NCBI RefSeq assembly: GCF_025698545.1
Contig: NC_068566.1
Coordinates: 43,317,192-43,381,191 of the forward strand
Direction: 5' to 3'
DNA from: Gossypium raimondii
Lineage: Eukaryota; Streptophyta; Magnoliopsida; Malvales; Malvaceae
Length of the DNA: 64,000 nucleotides
Made by a program: the position numbers and the translations under genes
Part shown: one piece after another, positions 1-12,777 of the stretch
How the letters are laid out: every line of letters begins with the position of its first letter
How positions within the stretch are numbered: the first letter of the stretch is position 1
The notes under the pieces: generated by a model
Database searches by the model: none
Seen by the model: the letters and a program-made list of their open reading frames with translations, nothing else
Told to the model about the DNA's origin: nothing

Positions 1-2989
1 AGTAGCTAGCTTGCAAATTCAATTTCTTTTAATGTTCTTTCTTTTATTACTACCTTTTCAATGTGCCACTTCTTTCTATTTATTTATAAATATACCACCG
101 ATATTTTCATATAAGTCAATTCAATCATTAACATTATTCGTAATTTTTCAAGAATTATATTTAGGGACTCAGGAAAGGTAAAAAAAATTCAGATATAGAA
201 ATCTTTGAAATGCAAAGTTGATGGGTAGTCTTTGATTTCCTTGTCATATTATGGTATTTGTCATTGCTTTAAGGTAACTACTTTCAATTCTATAAGGCTT
301 CAATTGAAAGCTATGAAGTTTTGGTTACAATCCTTGGAAATCAAACAAAATAAAAATTGGGAAAATAATGTTTGCATGGGTCGAGTTTGAGTTTAAAAAA
401 ATTTGATTTCGAGTTTATTTGGTCCAAATCAATTTTAAATTAAATAAGTTTAAAGTTATTTATAAATATTAATATATTTAAAAAAAATTAAACTTCGACT
501 TATTGTTATTTTTTTGTCATCATTTTTCAAGAATAACTCTAAAGAGTAGGAAGAATCTTTAACCTAAGTCAGACAAAAGATTGGAAGAGAATGCCCTAAA
601 AGCAATGCAGTTTAGACAAATGGGAAACCCCCATGAAAAAAAACAACAAATTGAAAGCTGTTGGTTATGAAACAACATCAAAACCGACAATGGAACATGA
701 ATATATATATCTTTTAAGTACAGACAAATCCCAATTAATAACATGGAATTGTTAGAAAGCAAGAAGAAGACATGGTCTGAGTAATTGGTGAACAATCAAA
801 CTACACTTGTCAAGATGAATATGGAGGGAGTCTATTTGAGTTTTATTTATTTATTTATTTATTTGTCTTTGTGTTTCAGATTGTGTTTCTTTTTTAGGAT
901 CGACTCATTCATATTGAGGTTGCATTTTTTAGACCGGTAATTATAGATCCAAATCAATCCGAATTATAATCAATTTAAATTATTGGTTCAAGACATTTTT
1001 AGTTCGGTCATATTAGAGTCCAGAATAATTAAAATACGATTTGTTGATTTTCTATCATCAAATCAAGTTGTATTCCGATTAATTCGTCTATTTTCAAATT
1101 CTTATAGAAAGTGACAATTATAAAAAATCATTATTGCTATAACAACATATTTCTTAACTCATTTTTCTGATCACTTTTTTTTAACAACTTTCTATGTTTA
1201 TTATCCGATAGTTAAATAAACCCCCTGATTAAATTTAGAATCAAACTGAGTCGAACCCTAAACAAAAAGATGCAGGTTTTTTACTCACAAGACTCGAGTC
1301 TAATATCTAAATACACCCAAAATTTTACCACTTAACCCAACTAAGAGAGGTACAAAAATAAATAGAGAATTTGATTGCAGAAAGCTTAATGCCCAATTGT
1401 CTTGTATGTAAAAAAGGCAAAATTGGTGGCCAATAAGCATGGTTAGGCCAACCATTATTTTATGACCTAACCCTAAAAACAGAGTGACATGAAAAACAGT
1501 CCAACGAGCGAAGCAAGGTTCGCAAATTAGCTAAAAATACCATTTTTGTTCTTATACTTAAACCCTTTTAACTCCCTTTTTAGGATGTCCCTTCACTCTT
1601 TTCTTTTTCCTTCTATTTCTCTTTTGTTTTCTCGAGAAGAAAATTTCAAAATCTCACTATCTAATTTAAAAGACTCTTTAATGATCATGTAAGTAAAATT
1701 GTTAAATCTACTAATCAAATCACTTAATTGTTGAATTTTGTCCATTGAAAACTCATTTTAGCATAAAAGTCGGATCATCGGTTAAATGAATTGGATTAAG
1801 AATCTAAAATATATTAGCTTAGATATAATGGTTAAATTAGTTTTGAATGAACCGATAAAAATTATAAACTAAAAAAAACAATAATTGAGCCGATTTTCTA
1901 AATAAATTTTTATTATTTATTTAATTATCTTGAGACCATTGTGAAATCGAAAATCAATGATGTAACCGGGGTTTTTTTGCTAGATTACGCAGTGTGCGCA
2001 TTTTAGCGTTAAACCACATTCTTCCGAGTTCTGACAGCTAAAAACCAACCAGAAGTTGTACAAAGTTGGCCCACGGGTGACGTAGGGGAGCTTGTTCGTA
2101 TACACGTGGCATGATCAGAATGGTTTGGGCCCATCAATGATGGAAAACATTGGGCTTATCGAGGACTGACAAGATGACGATGTTGATGATAATAGGGGAC
2201 ACAACACTAGGAAGGGAAAGTGGGATCAGTGGGGGCTAAGATGAGACAGATAACACAGGAATCTTTGCCCTTATGTTTGATTTTTCAACTCAACAACAGG
2301 CAGTAAAAAACTAAAAAAAATTATGACACGTGTACAGATAGAAAAAGAGTTAATTTTGTTATATTTATATTTTGCTAAATTACTTTTTAGTCACTCAACT
2401 ATTGTGGAATTTATGATTCAATCCCTCAATTTAATTTGATCTCTCTATTTTTTTTAATGTTATTTGTGGATCTAAATTAATAAGACCGTTTTGTTGTTTT
2501 TCTTGAAGTGGCGTTGATTTTTTTTATTGTTATTTGTTTACACAATTAAATAAGACAGAAAATTAGTTAAATACGTTAAACAAATAATAAGTTTACATGT
2601 TAGTAGAGCGTTTAAGATTATTATTATTATTAATTTCGATCGTGTTTATATATATAATAAATATTTAAAATAAAAAATGTAAGTCATTTACTAAACATAG
2701 TGCTGAAGTTTTTAATTCTACGTATGTAATTTATTAGTTTTGAAAATTGATTTTGTATTTTCATTTCATGGATTAAATTGTAATTTTCAACTATTTTGAA
2801 AATAAAAACGCATATGGCATGTTTCATTAGGTAATTCATGTATGTGTAGGATCATTGAATATTGATGAACACAATTTTATAAGTGGGTTTAGAGTGGATT
2901 GATAACAGGTCGAATATTTGTAATGTTTGAATTATTTGAATTTAAATTTATAAATTTGTTTAAAATTTTAAATCCGCAAATTACTTGGG
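1..2989. other. AT-rich intergenic DNA
   Basis: No gene is visible on either strand; open frames are short, start mostly at non-ATG codons and lack domain-like sequence. A short TTTA-type microsatellite lies at about 841-864. The only compositional island is a less AT-rich stretch at about 1960-2335, listed separately. Confidence 0.6.
1960..2335. promoter_or_regulatory. Possible regulatory island with G-box and TGGGCC motifs
   Basis: This stretch is visibly less AT-rich than its surroundings. It carries two CACGTG cores (2103-2108 and 2327-2332), a TGACGT core (2078-2083) and a palindromic TGGGCCCA (2126-2133). In plants these resemble bZIP/bHLH and TCP/site-II binding sites. No coding exon adjoins it within the window, so any target gene is unknown. 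It may equally be a remnant of a mobile element. Confidence 0.25.
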
Positions 2990-3700
2990 TGTTACTATCT
3001 AAAATTTAATCTGAGTTAAATATTATTATATGCTAGATATTCAAATTAGTAAAAAACCGAATCCAAACCACAAAACAATATAAAATCAAACAAAAATAAA
3101 ATCAAATTAGAAAAAAATAGTTAAATAAAATTCAAACAAATTAAATATAGTAATTTAGCATCAATTTAAATATACCTAATAACTTAAACATAAGACTTTC
3201 AAACAAATTAAAAGTTTCATAGCAAGTGGATAAAATTCGAACTTAATATTTTCAATCATATTTCAAATATTTGAATCTGCAATAATTTGAATTTGAATCC
3301 ATGAAATAATATAAAATCAAACAAAAAATTTATTTATAATTAAAAATAAATAAAATATATTAAAAAGTATTTAAATAATAATTTAAACAAATTAAACATA
3401 ATAATTTCGCAACAATTTAAATATACATAATAACTTAAACATAAGAATTTCAAACAAATTAAATGTTACATTAAAATTGCAAAATAAAAATAAAAAATCC
3501 AAACTCAATATTTTTAATCATATGCCAAATATTTGAATCCACAATAATTGAATCCGTGAAATAATATAAAATCAAACAAAATTTTAATTTTAAATAATTT
3601 TATTCATAATTAATAATAAATAAATGCAAATTAACAAAAGTAAACAATAAATTAAACATAACAATTTAAAGTTCCATAACAATCAAATAACTTAATTACT
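2990..3700. repeat. Degenerate tandem repeat, about 250-bp unit, roughly three copies
   Basis: The phrase AATATAAAATCAAACAAA recurs near 3076, 3307 and 3563. The phrase AACTTAAACATAAGA recurs near 3181 and 3432. The spacing is about 230-256 bp. The units are very AT-rich, diverged and without coding potential. Confidence 0.55.
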
Positions 3701-3717
3701 TAACTCATGTTAATTTG

Positions 3718-4020
3718 TACATATTATAATTTACCATAAAGTCGATTACACATTTAAGGTTTAAGGTTATGTATCATTAATATAAAAAATGTACATTATA
3801 ATGTCATAATTGTAGATAAGGTGACATATAATTAATAATCTATCTTAACTATATAATGGTAACTGTATGTATTATAATTTGACATAAAGTTAGTTGCATG
3901 TTTAGGGTTTAAGCTTACATATCATTAATATAAAAATATACATTATAATAACATAGTTGTATAGAGTGATACATATCATTTATTATCTACCTAAATTATA
4001 TAATGTCAATTGTATATATA
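3718..4020. repeat. Tandem duplication of an approximately 150-bp AT-rich unit
   Basis: Two adjacent units starting near 3718 and 3868 share the same order of motifs: a TATTATAATTT block, a CATAAAGT block, a 'ttt(a)agg(g)ttta' block, CATTAATATAAAAA and an ACATTATAAT block. It abuts the 250-bp repeat on its left but has a different unit. Confidence 0.55.
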
Positions 4021-4079
4021 TTTTATAAACATAACAAGCATATGAATATACACATTAGTTATTGATCTGCCATAAATTG

Positions 4080-5862
4080 ATATGGCAAATTAAGCCATTT
4101 TTTACACTTAATGAGCTTATACTTAAGCATTTTATGACTTTATTTCATTTTTTTTAGCATTTATTAGATTTTACTTTTGAATTTAGTTTTATGTGTTTTT
4201 AGTGTGTTTCGGGACCAAAATGGCAAAATCTTGTCTTTAGGAGTTTAACAATTAATTTGAGCTTATGCAGGAGGTGACCAAGACGAGAACTTGAAGAAGT
4301 CTCGATATTGTGCCCAAGGTCGCGACACCAGATCTTCAATGTCACGACATTAAAGCATTCCATCACCGTAAGGACTTGAATTTCAACAACAAAACATTGT
4401 AGATGAACTGGCGATGGAGTTGCGACATCGAGTTTTATGGCCGTGACATGGAGCTTCATGATGTTGAGGGTAATCACCAAGGTTGAGAAATCCTAGCCAT
4501 CCAAGGGGCTAGAGTTGCAACACGATGGACTAGGGTTGCGACACGGAGGTTGCCAAATGTCCATGGGAGTAAGCTATTAGGGATGTTAAGACACCAAGGT
4601 TTAGGTGTCGCGACAATGAGGTTTGACGAGACAAATTCTGTAAGGGCATTTCTTAGTCAAAACAAGCCAAATCAAATGTGAAGTAGGGACTTTTTGTCCA
4701 TCTTAGGTTAAACTTGTCAAAACTATATAAATTACTTTTAGAACATTTTTTGGGACAACTTTTTCATTAGGTTAATGGTTAGATTATGCTAGCAGGGGTG
4801 AAGCCAAAAATTTTTTTTAGGGGGATTGAAATTAAATTGTATATTTTTACGATAGTAAAAATACAATTTTACCATTTTAATATCTATATTTTTATAATTT
4901 TTAAAAGATTAAATCAAATTTTTATCATTTTTTGGGGGCCAAACTGCAAATTTACCTTTACTAATTTGAATTTTATAAACTTTAAAGGGGCCTAAATGTA
5001 AATTTTTCCATTTTAGGGGGGTCGGGGCCCCTGCTAGCCCCCTCTGGCTACGCCCTTGCGAGTATATATTTGATTATCCTCATTTAGTCTAAGTGAGATC
5101 GAGAGATTAATTAGAGTAAATCGAATTGGGTAAATTTTTTGACTAAGAGGTATAAATTAATCCAATTAGAAAATTATTTAATTTATTTTCCTAATCAAGA
5201 ATTAATTACTAACACGATATTAATCAACTACTACATTTGTCGTTGATTATTTCTATAATAATTTGGATTTTTTACAATTCAGTCCTTTAGATATTATAGT
5301 AGTTTAATTCTTTAATTTTATGAATTGTCGTGCTATACCTTTTAAACATTAGCTAACTAGACTCACTATTTTGTATGCTTATTACTGTTAATTCATTTTA
5401 TCAACCAATCTCCTTTGGGTTCGATCCTTGAAATACTCTAGAAGTGTTTCATTGTACACTTAGAAATATTATAACGAGACCTGTGACACTTGTAGAACAC
5501 TGTACATTATATTATTTGTTTGCAATTTCTTTGCTTAGTATATGTATGTACACCAAGATACGATCAAGTTATTGACGTCATTGCCGAGGATATTTTGTGT
5601 TTGGTAGTTGAAGTATTTTGTGATAATTTGCATGCCTGTTAGAGAGATAATTAATGATATCTGAAATTATAGATACGACATTTTACTTTTTATACATTGC
5701 CCTTTATTTTCTGTTGTTAAATTTCAATTTACTTAATTGTTTAATTTTGTTTTGTTTCTTATGGTTTTATCATCCATTGTATGACTTGGAGCAATAATGA
5801 GTTGATTTCGTTTGATTCCGAGCCAAAAAGAATGCTACACAACATGAGAAGGGGGTTATTGT
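4080..5862 (+). mobile_element. Decayed Ty3/Gypsy (Athila/Tat-like) 5' end: LTR remnant, primer-binding site, start of gag
   Basis: A long non-coding stretch is followed at 5573-5590 by TGACGTCATTGCCGAGGA. This looks like the primer-binding site region of Athila/Tat-type Gypsy elements, normally TGGCGCCGTTGCCGGGGA, with four transitions. At 5781 an ATG opens a short frame (residues MTWSNNELISF...) that resembles the start of Athila-type Gag and ends by about 5862, where a different repeat begins. The LTR part (about 4080-5535) contains recurring GTCGCGACA-like phrases near 4320-4620 and is interrupted by a MITE-like insert at 4789-5058. The left boundary is uncertain and no second LTR is visible. 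Confidence 0.5.
4789..5058. mobile_element. MITE-like insert with CAGGGGTGAAGCCA / TGGCTACGCCCTTG ends
   Basis: The left end CAGGGGTGAAGCCA and the right end, reverse complement CAAGGGCGTAGCCAG, form imperfect terminal inverted repeats around an AT-rich core. GGGG/CCCC-rich subterminal blocks stand near both ends. The CARGG start fits hAT-type MITEs. The flanks do not show a clean 8-bp duplication, so the exact ends are tentative. It sits inside the Gypsy LTR remnant and would therefore be the younger insertion. Confidence 0.45.
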
Positions 5863-7740
5863 TGGATCTGGTGCCCTAAGTGTAGTAAATTTGTCTTGTA
5901 TACTTGTATTTTTTTTGAACAAATTGGTTTAATAACAACACTCATTAATTACATTAATACTTTTGTATATTGCCCTCAATGGTTTATGTATGCAAAGCAA
6001 AATGAAAGCAAATATTGACTCACTAATTATCTAACATTTTACTAATACTAAGTGGTATTACGTGGTCAGATTGTAATACGAGAAGACAACTTATATTAGT
6101 AAATGAACCTAAATATGTCCTTAGTCTAATCAGAAATGAGCAAATCGATTGAAAGACTAATATATTGTCTACCAAATTCAATTGGGGAGATGTTTTGTCT
6201 TGAGCATCGGAGCGGATGACTCCTTAAAGATAGATACATAGATGTGATTGACTATTGACAGTACACCGAATAGGATCCAAATAGAATAGATCTTAAATCT
6301 GTTTATATATTTATTCACTTGTAACATTCATAGTGTGACATACATTAATCTTGAGTGGATGATGGACTATGTATGTGTGACTTGTATACTTTGATGTAAG
6401 TAAAAGCCTAAGTTCAAATAGATAAGGAATCGGACGTTGGTGCATTGGGCATATGACTTTTGCAGTATGTAGCATCATTCACAATAGTGGAATTCATAGC
6501 CCAACTAATGGGTAAATGATATCCTCTCATCGACATTACATGATCAATGAAATGTAAATGTGGTCAGGGTCATTTTTCTTTGTGATAAATGACTTGATTA
6601 ATATTTGATAGTAATTGACTTTTCATGAAGGAAAATGTAATGGTAAAATAGGATCACATTGGAAGAACGAATTTATCGTAAAGAGATTAAGGATATCCTT
6701 CGAAGGTAACACACTTATGACACGATCATTGGACGAGCACTAGTTGAGTAGCTTTCGTAATGGTATGTAATTAAGGAGAATTGTTGATATTAATGTATCA
6801 AATATCATTAGAATTCCTGAAAAATTTCCAAGAGCAATAATTATTCAGTAGATACATTTCATAATGAAAGTATATCTAAAAATGAAATTTTGTCTCGACC
6901 TAAAGATCGAGTATTCAATAAGGACAAATGGCCATGCAATAACATTATAAAGAATTAGTATTGAGTATCCAATAGTGTTTATATAATCAAAATCAACCAG
7001 GATCATTTTTCATGTAGATTGGAGATAATAAAAAGAATACAAATGGTCATACAATTATGTTATAAAATGATGGTCCTGAAGTGTCGTTTCTTTATGTGCC
7101 CAATACATTCATTGTGTTAATAATAGTGAATGATACAAAACATCATACTTTATAAAGTTATTGGTGACATCTAAAGCATGAGAATGCAATTAAATTTTAT
7201 TTTTATATTGATACGCATCAACAAAATTTATTGTATATGTTGATGATTTACTATTGATGAATAATATTGAACATCTCACTATTGAGTTATAGAATGATCA
7301 AATAAGAGGAGTAAAATACACATTGTACTCCTTTTTCCTTGACGAAGTTTTATCCTATTGGGTTTTACTCACAAGGTTTTTAACGAGGCAAGTTTGTCAA
7401 TGCATATAAACATGAGTAGTGTAGTCTTTTTCTTTCACTAGGATTTTTTTCCAGAAATTTTTTTATAGTAAAGTTTTAACAAGGTATATTCACTCTATGT
7501 TAATGGACATCCAATAACGAGTATTATAAATAATTTTATTATGGATGTCCATAACTCTCAAAGTAGTAACCTCCAATGGAATTACAATGTTTTATACTAT
7601 TATTAAGTCTATTTATTCTTTGTAACTTAAGGAATTCTATTATGTTAAAAGCCCTATAAATAGAGACATATACAAGACTTGTATAGACACATGAGAAAAG
7701 AAATGAAAAGTTTTTCATTTATCTTTATATTGTATTGTCC
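5863..7740 (+). mobile_element. LTR-retrotransposon debris, including a Copia reverse-transcriptase fragment
   Basis: A new repeat starts at about 5863 with TGTTGGATCTGGTGCC, which looks like the 5' end of an LTR. Further right, around 7227-7256, one frame reads IVYVDDLLL, the Copia reverse-transcriptase active-site motif. It is followed by frame breaks and by a stretch (7310-7420) with the 'tttatcctattgggttttactcacaaggtttttaacgaggca' style typical of Copia 3' regions. A TATA-like CTATAAATAGAG at about 7650-7661 could be the old LTR promoter. Everything is decayed; element boundaries and the number of elements cannot be set from sequence alone. Confidence 0.45.
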
Positions 7741-7919
7741 TTCCTATTGATTTTTTCTTTAATTTATTCTTTCATTTCATTATTTTATAATAAAGTGGAT
7801 AAGTCTAAAGATATATATACCCTCACATTTTTTATATTTTATTTTGTCAACTCAATGATTGAAATGATGTCACAAGTTAAATACTTAAAATTAATGTGTT
7901 TCAATTTTGACTCAAATTA

Positions 7920-8260
7920 AAAATTAAACATAATTCACCTGAATATGAACTCGATCAAATTCAATACAATCTAGATTTGAAAATAATTTGGACAAGAAAT
8001 AACTCAAAACTAAAATAATTCAAATTTAAAATGACCTAAATCCAGAACCCGTAATGTCCGAATTCAATTGTTCAAACATAAATGATAAAAACTCGATATG
8101 ATTTCATCTAAAAACTCAACTAGCAAATTTAAATGACTTGAACTCAAAATTAACTCAAATTCAAAATGATTCAAAGTTAAAATGACCCAACATTTTTTAA
8201 ACTTGAAATAATCCGACCCATTTGATTCAAAACCAACCTGACATGTATAAGCCAACTATA
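7920..8260 (+). repeat. Degenerate short-period repeat ('aactcaaaatgacctaaat' style)
   Basis: Variants of AACTCAAAATGA, TTCAAAATGA and GACC(T/C)AAA recur every one to two dozen bases. The same style is seen at 50690-50900, 51300-51400 and 63630-64000, and in reverse complement at 10160-10690. It has no coding potential. It is probably a low-complexity fraction of a dispersed element. Confidence 0.4.
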
Positions 8261-9696
8261 AATACATACATACCACAATAGGAAAATATGAGAATGGATA
8301 AAAAGATACAAAAAAATCTGTTGAATGATTTTTTTTAAGGTTAGTATGAGAAATATTTTAATTCCCTAAATAGGTTACATGTCCTTTTTTAATTTTTTTT
8401 TCATTATACATTAAATGGGACACATGTCACTTTTTGAACTCAACTTATAGAGTTTAATTCCCCGTATGTTGGTATGATAATTAAAGTGTTTACCGTTTCA
8501 GGTGTGACTTAAGTTTGAGTCGTGCTATCGCATTAGTGTTAATGGCTTTGCCCTTCTCTTATAATTCACCAAAAAGAAAAATCCAGTATCAAATAATTAT
8601 TCAATTTTTTAAAATATGATTACTTGTATTCTCTCAAAGTTACGAATTTGAATACAAATAGAAAGAGATAAAGCAACATTTAATGCATGAACTCAACAAT
8701 TTTCTTCAACTTGGCCCTTAAAATTTTTTCGTCCACATTGGTCTCAGTAAACATCTTTATATTTTTCTTATAAAATCAATAATAATAATAATAACTCACC
8801 TATAATAAGGTTTGAATCTAAGACACCATGATTTTAAACCTTTAATTTAGCCATTGACCCTTTAAAAGAGTCAACACGACTATTAACCTTTAGAAAAGTT
8901 GAATTGCTATTTTCTAATGAAAATATTAACTAAAACATTACAATTTTAAACATAGCAGTCCGCATGGGAATTCACATGTAATTATGTTTTTATTTTATTT
9001 TATGAACTTTTAATATTTTGTGAATATTTTTAAATTATTTGTTAATGTGGCATATAAGAAAAATAGTGTCATGTTAACCTAAAATACATATGGACTATGG
9101 ATTATCACGTCAACATCATTAAAAGTTAAAATACATATGGGTTTTCAGTCACCATTTTATTAAAAAAATTATTTGACTTTTTTTACAAAGTTAATGACTA
9201 AATTTAGCTAAAAAATAAAAATTAAATTGAAAAAAGATGTAAACATTCCAAACTGAATTAACATTATTTTTACCATTTCAACCAAAATTTCAATTATTGT
9301 TTAAATAAATTTTAATAAATAAATTTTTACATATTTTTTCCCCAAGTGTCACATAATATTGTTGTGAATGGGTATGGTGGTAAGTTGAATTTTACTTGCA
9401 TTTCAAGTATAAATCATTTGTAATGATGAGTTGGGTTAAATGAAATTCTTTCCTTTCCTCTATATATACCTCATTTATACTATATTTAATTGTCTTATCA
9501 TAAATTAATTATATATCAATTTAGTTAAAAATAATTAAAATTATATTTTTATAAAATAAAAAGAAATTATTATGAGGATATTTTTATTTTAAATATCTAT
9601 ATAAAAATATATTTGAAACTATAATAAATTTTAAAAAATAGTCGGAGACTTGAATTTCAAACAGAGTAAATTTTTTTGAATAATCTCATTATAGGT
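8261..9696. other. AT-rich intergenic DNA, nothing recognised
   Basis: The stretch holds only AT-rich sequence with short, stop-ridden frames. No splice-consistent exons, RNA genes or complete mobile elements were recognised. Confidence 0.5.
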
Positions 9697-9836
9697 TCTC
9701 ATCTTTTTGACACAATGCCTAGAATTACTCATAGATCCTCCCAACCCTTAAATAGGAATATAATACGCTTCAGCGCACTTGAGCCCACGTCCTCCTGCAT
9801 TGATAATAATACCCATACCAATCGAGTTAAAACTCA
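9697..9836 (-). mobile_element. tRNA-derived SINE, copy 1
   Basis: Read on the minus strand, a box-A-like TTTTAACTCGATTGGTA (9832-9816) is followed by a box-B-like GTGGGCTCAAG (about 9788-9778). Then comes a body with 'gcgctgaagcgtattat' and 'aagggttgggagga'. The same order, with clear similarity, occurs on the plus strand at 35404-35528. That supports a dispersed RNA-polymerase-III SINE family. Target-site duplications are not obvious. Confidence 0.55.
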
Positions 9837-10159
9837 ATCGAACTAATTTTTAAAACTTCATTCAAAATATTATTTGTAACTATAAAAGATTAAAAGGGTT
9901 TATTGTTGTTTTGCGTTGCTAGGAAATAGGGTTAAAACGTGACATTCAATTTCAATCAAATAAAAAGCATAAAAAAGAAGAAAATAGATAACTTGCTTAG
10001 ACTTTGATGAATAGCTCTGTTTTACCTCCACTCTATGAATGATGTTCCACTGCTTTGAAGTGAAGCAATTTTAGTTTGGTCTCTTTTTTAAGTATATATA
10101 ATTGCTGTGCTTTGATTTTTCGGTTTTGGATGTCATTCTAATATATAAGTTGAATTTTT

Positions 10160-10690
10160 TAGTCGACTATATTGAATTTAGGTCCTTTTTTATTTTGGGC
10201 TAATCGAGTCAATGAATTTTAAAATATATGGATCATTTCGAGTTAAGGTCATTTTGGGTTTGAATTGTTTTGAGTTAGTATCATTTCAAGCTTGTTCCAC
10301 TTTGAGTTTAAATCATTTGAGTAGTTGAGTCTTGCAAGTCAAATGATCTTGGATTTAGATCTTTTGAGGTTATTTTGAATTCCTATAATTTAAATGAGAC
10401 CCAAATTGATTTTTTATTGAAATCGAGTCATTTTGGGTTCAAAAGTCGTTTAAGTTTGCAAGTCAAATGTGATATAAGATTTAGGTTTTTATGATTTTAG
10501 ACAAACCGAGTTGGTTGAGTCGAGTTAATACAAATTATAAATTTTTTGAATTATTTCAAATTTAAATCATTTTGAATTTAAGTTTGAGTTATTTCGAACT
10601 CTTGCTATTTTGAATTGATCAATTGAATTTTAAATCTCAAATTTAGATCTTTTCGGGTTAATTTAGATTTGTATCATTGTTGAGTTTTTA
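10160..10690 (-). repeat. Degenerate short-period repeat, opposite orientation
   Basis: Recurring 'tcattttgggttt', 'aaatcatttgag' and 'tttgcaagtcaaatg' phrases are the reverse-complement style of the repeats at 7920-8260 and 63630-64000. No coding potential. It ends about 240 bp below the stop codon of the GATA gene and may lie downstream of its polyadenylation site. Confidence 0.4.
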
Positions 10691-10925
10691 TAATCAAATT
10701 AGAGGTTGAATTAAAGAAGAATAAATGAATAGGGTGAGAGAACTGATACATAAATGTCTTTAACAAGAGCTATAAGCATCACTAAAATTAACCCTAATTT
10801 GAAAATTCACCCTCCAAACATCTCATCTAAAGTTCCTACTTATTCCATCAATGTACACACTGAACCAAAAACAAAAATGTAAGACACAATGACAATGAAG
10901 CTCCCTATGTGAAGCTTTCTCTCAA

Positions 10926-12777
10926 CTACATACTAATTGGTGCCTGTGGGATTGACAGCATGGGTGGTGTTCCGGTCATCGGCAAGTTGGCCTGTTTTCT
11001 CATCTCAACCACCTTCTTATGAGAGTTGGAGTGCAATGCTGGAACAAATGTGGGACTTGCAGCAGGGCGATACTCAGGGAGGAGACGGCCGGACCTGAAA
11101 CGAACGCCGCATGCGTTACAAAGGGTTTTTGGGCCCATTGGTCCTTCTCGCCATTGTGGGGTTTTCGTAACTTCGCAGTGCAAGCATTTCCTAACTTCAA
11201 TAGGCTGTCGGGAGGGGGATTTCTTCATCTCGCTGAAATCCGAAAGCCATGTCAGGTTCATTTTCTTCTTCAATCTCTTTTTGGCAGGTTCCTCGGTGAG
11301 ATGGCTTTCTGATTCAGATTCAGAACCAACTGATGAATTAGATCCTCGGGAGGTGGAGGAGGTGGAGGACGTGAAAGGCAATGTGAAGTGCACATTAAAG
11401 GCAGATGCTCGTCTGCGCTTGCTTCGACCTCGTTTCACCAGGAAACCGAGTTTAGGGTTAATAGGTACCGGATTTGCAGCAGAGCAAGTACTACTGCTTT
11501 CAAGCACAGATACAGGACTGGAGGTCTGGAACCGGATTGAACCTTTGACATCGGTGGACTCACTGTGTAGGGTAACACTTCTGCCGGAGGATGCTTCTGT
11601 AACGCTCGACCACTGGTTTAGCTGAGAAGATCCATCACACTAGACACAAAATGGAAGACAAATTCAGCATAAAGTCAGAATTCAATTGAAAATGATAACA
11701 GAGAAGAAACCATTAAATTTAGAATGATTTATCAGCTATAGAGAAGATTCAATATGAACCATGATCTTATTGTATCTGCATCATAAAATACAATGCAGTC
11801 TGGTGGATTTCGCAAAGTACATCGGACATCCTAAATAACCCATTTTCACCGGTGGTCAAGAGCACCCTTCATAGAAGAATTCAGACAATAAAGAACCGAT
11901 TATGCAAATATTCTAGGGATAGAGAAAAACTGCATATCTTAGACACAAAGTCACTTCGATAAACATTGCTTCTTAACAAAGTAAAGAATGAAGGATCACC
12001 ATGTTGATGTAATGGTTGCTTTCCACAAATCACACTGTGAATGTGCAAATGCAGTCATTTATTCAACAAAGCACTCAGGCATGACAACATGCAAATGCAA
12101 TCATTTAGTAGACACCCTCGGAGAACTAATCCGATAGACACTAAATTTTAAGGCTGAAAGCATTGTTAGGCAACACATAGTTTTAGTTCGATGTCGTGAA
12201 TGCCAAGTCATATGTCTCCTACCAAGTTAGCCCTACAACAAGAGCTTGAATATCCGGTTTTCGATTGATATTTCATACTAAAGTTCGATAAACGAATCGA
12301 TGCGCTATTACTTACATTGACTCTTTAACTATTTAAAAAACGAGTTCAGGACAAATATTTCCCTCGATAACACACGGCAATCACTCGTTCCAAGTAATAC
12401 TAAATTCATAAATACATATATCAGTCATCACTAGAGGGAGAGAAACAAGGTTAACTCACAGAAACCGTAAGGCATTTCGGCGAACTATCATTGAAAAAAT
12501 CACCAGAAAATCCGGAAGACATGCCGGCGAGAACATTAGCAGGCGGCGGTTCCAAGTTCTGAAAGTTACAATCCCACTCTTCGCCGCCACCGGAGTTGTT
12601 TTGTTCTACGTCATCATCAAGAGGCAAATGAAAATCTATGACACCTTCTCCACTACTACCATCACCACCATCAGTGCCTTCAACATCTTCCAATGGGAAA
12701 TCCAAATACTTTATTACATCATCAAAGAAATCATCATTCACCCCATCAAACCCTTCGTCAAACCAAGAATTATTCAT
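10926..12777 (-). CDS. GATA-type zinc-finger transcription factor (plant subfamily A, GATA10/11-like)
   Basis: A nuclear DNA-binding regulator expected to recognise WGATAR sites. Two exons, 12777-12460 and 11639-10926, are joined by a GTGAGT...CTAG intron in phase 0 and give 343 residues. The ATG at 12777 is the first in frame. The N-terminus is acidic (residues 2-80, with a DFPLEDVE motif). A basic patch KKRLKKK lies near 226-232. The single zinc finger is C258-x2-C261-x18-C280-x2-C283, the class IV plant GATA spacing, followed by the usual basic [14 protein letters not shown] tail. Two-exon layout, length and finger position fit subfamily A. The GATA10/11 assignment rests on the adjacency to TPST, which as I recall is also the Arabidopsis order. 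A 5'-UTR intron from about 13436 to 12796 is possible, with an AACAG acceptor just before the ATG exon. Direct regulation cannot be read from sequence. Confidence 0.95.

Noticed and set aside
559..795. Possible small membrane protein on the minus strand
   Set aside because: Hydrophobic only because the DNA is AT-rich; no ATG context, splice or family support.
3000..4020. CRISPR-like array
   Set aside because: Units are 150-250 bp, adjacent and AT-rich, without short identical repeats and unique spacers, and the genome is a plant's.
11019..11625. Plus-strand open frames of about 100-200 codons
   Set aside because: They lie exactly opposite the GATA second exon, whose zinc finger and splice phase are convincing; their products show no domain.
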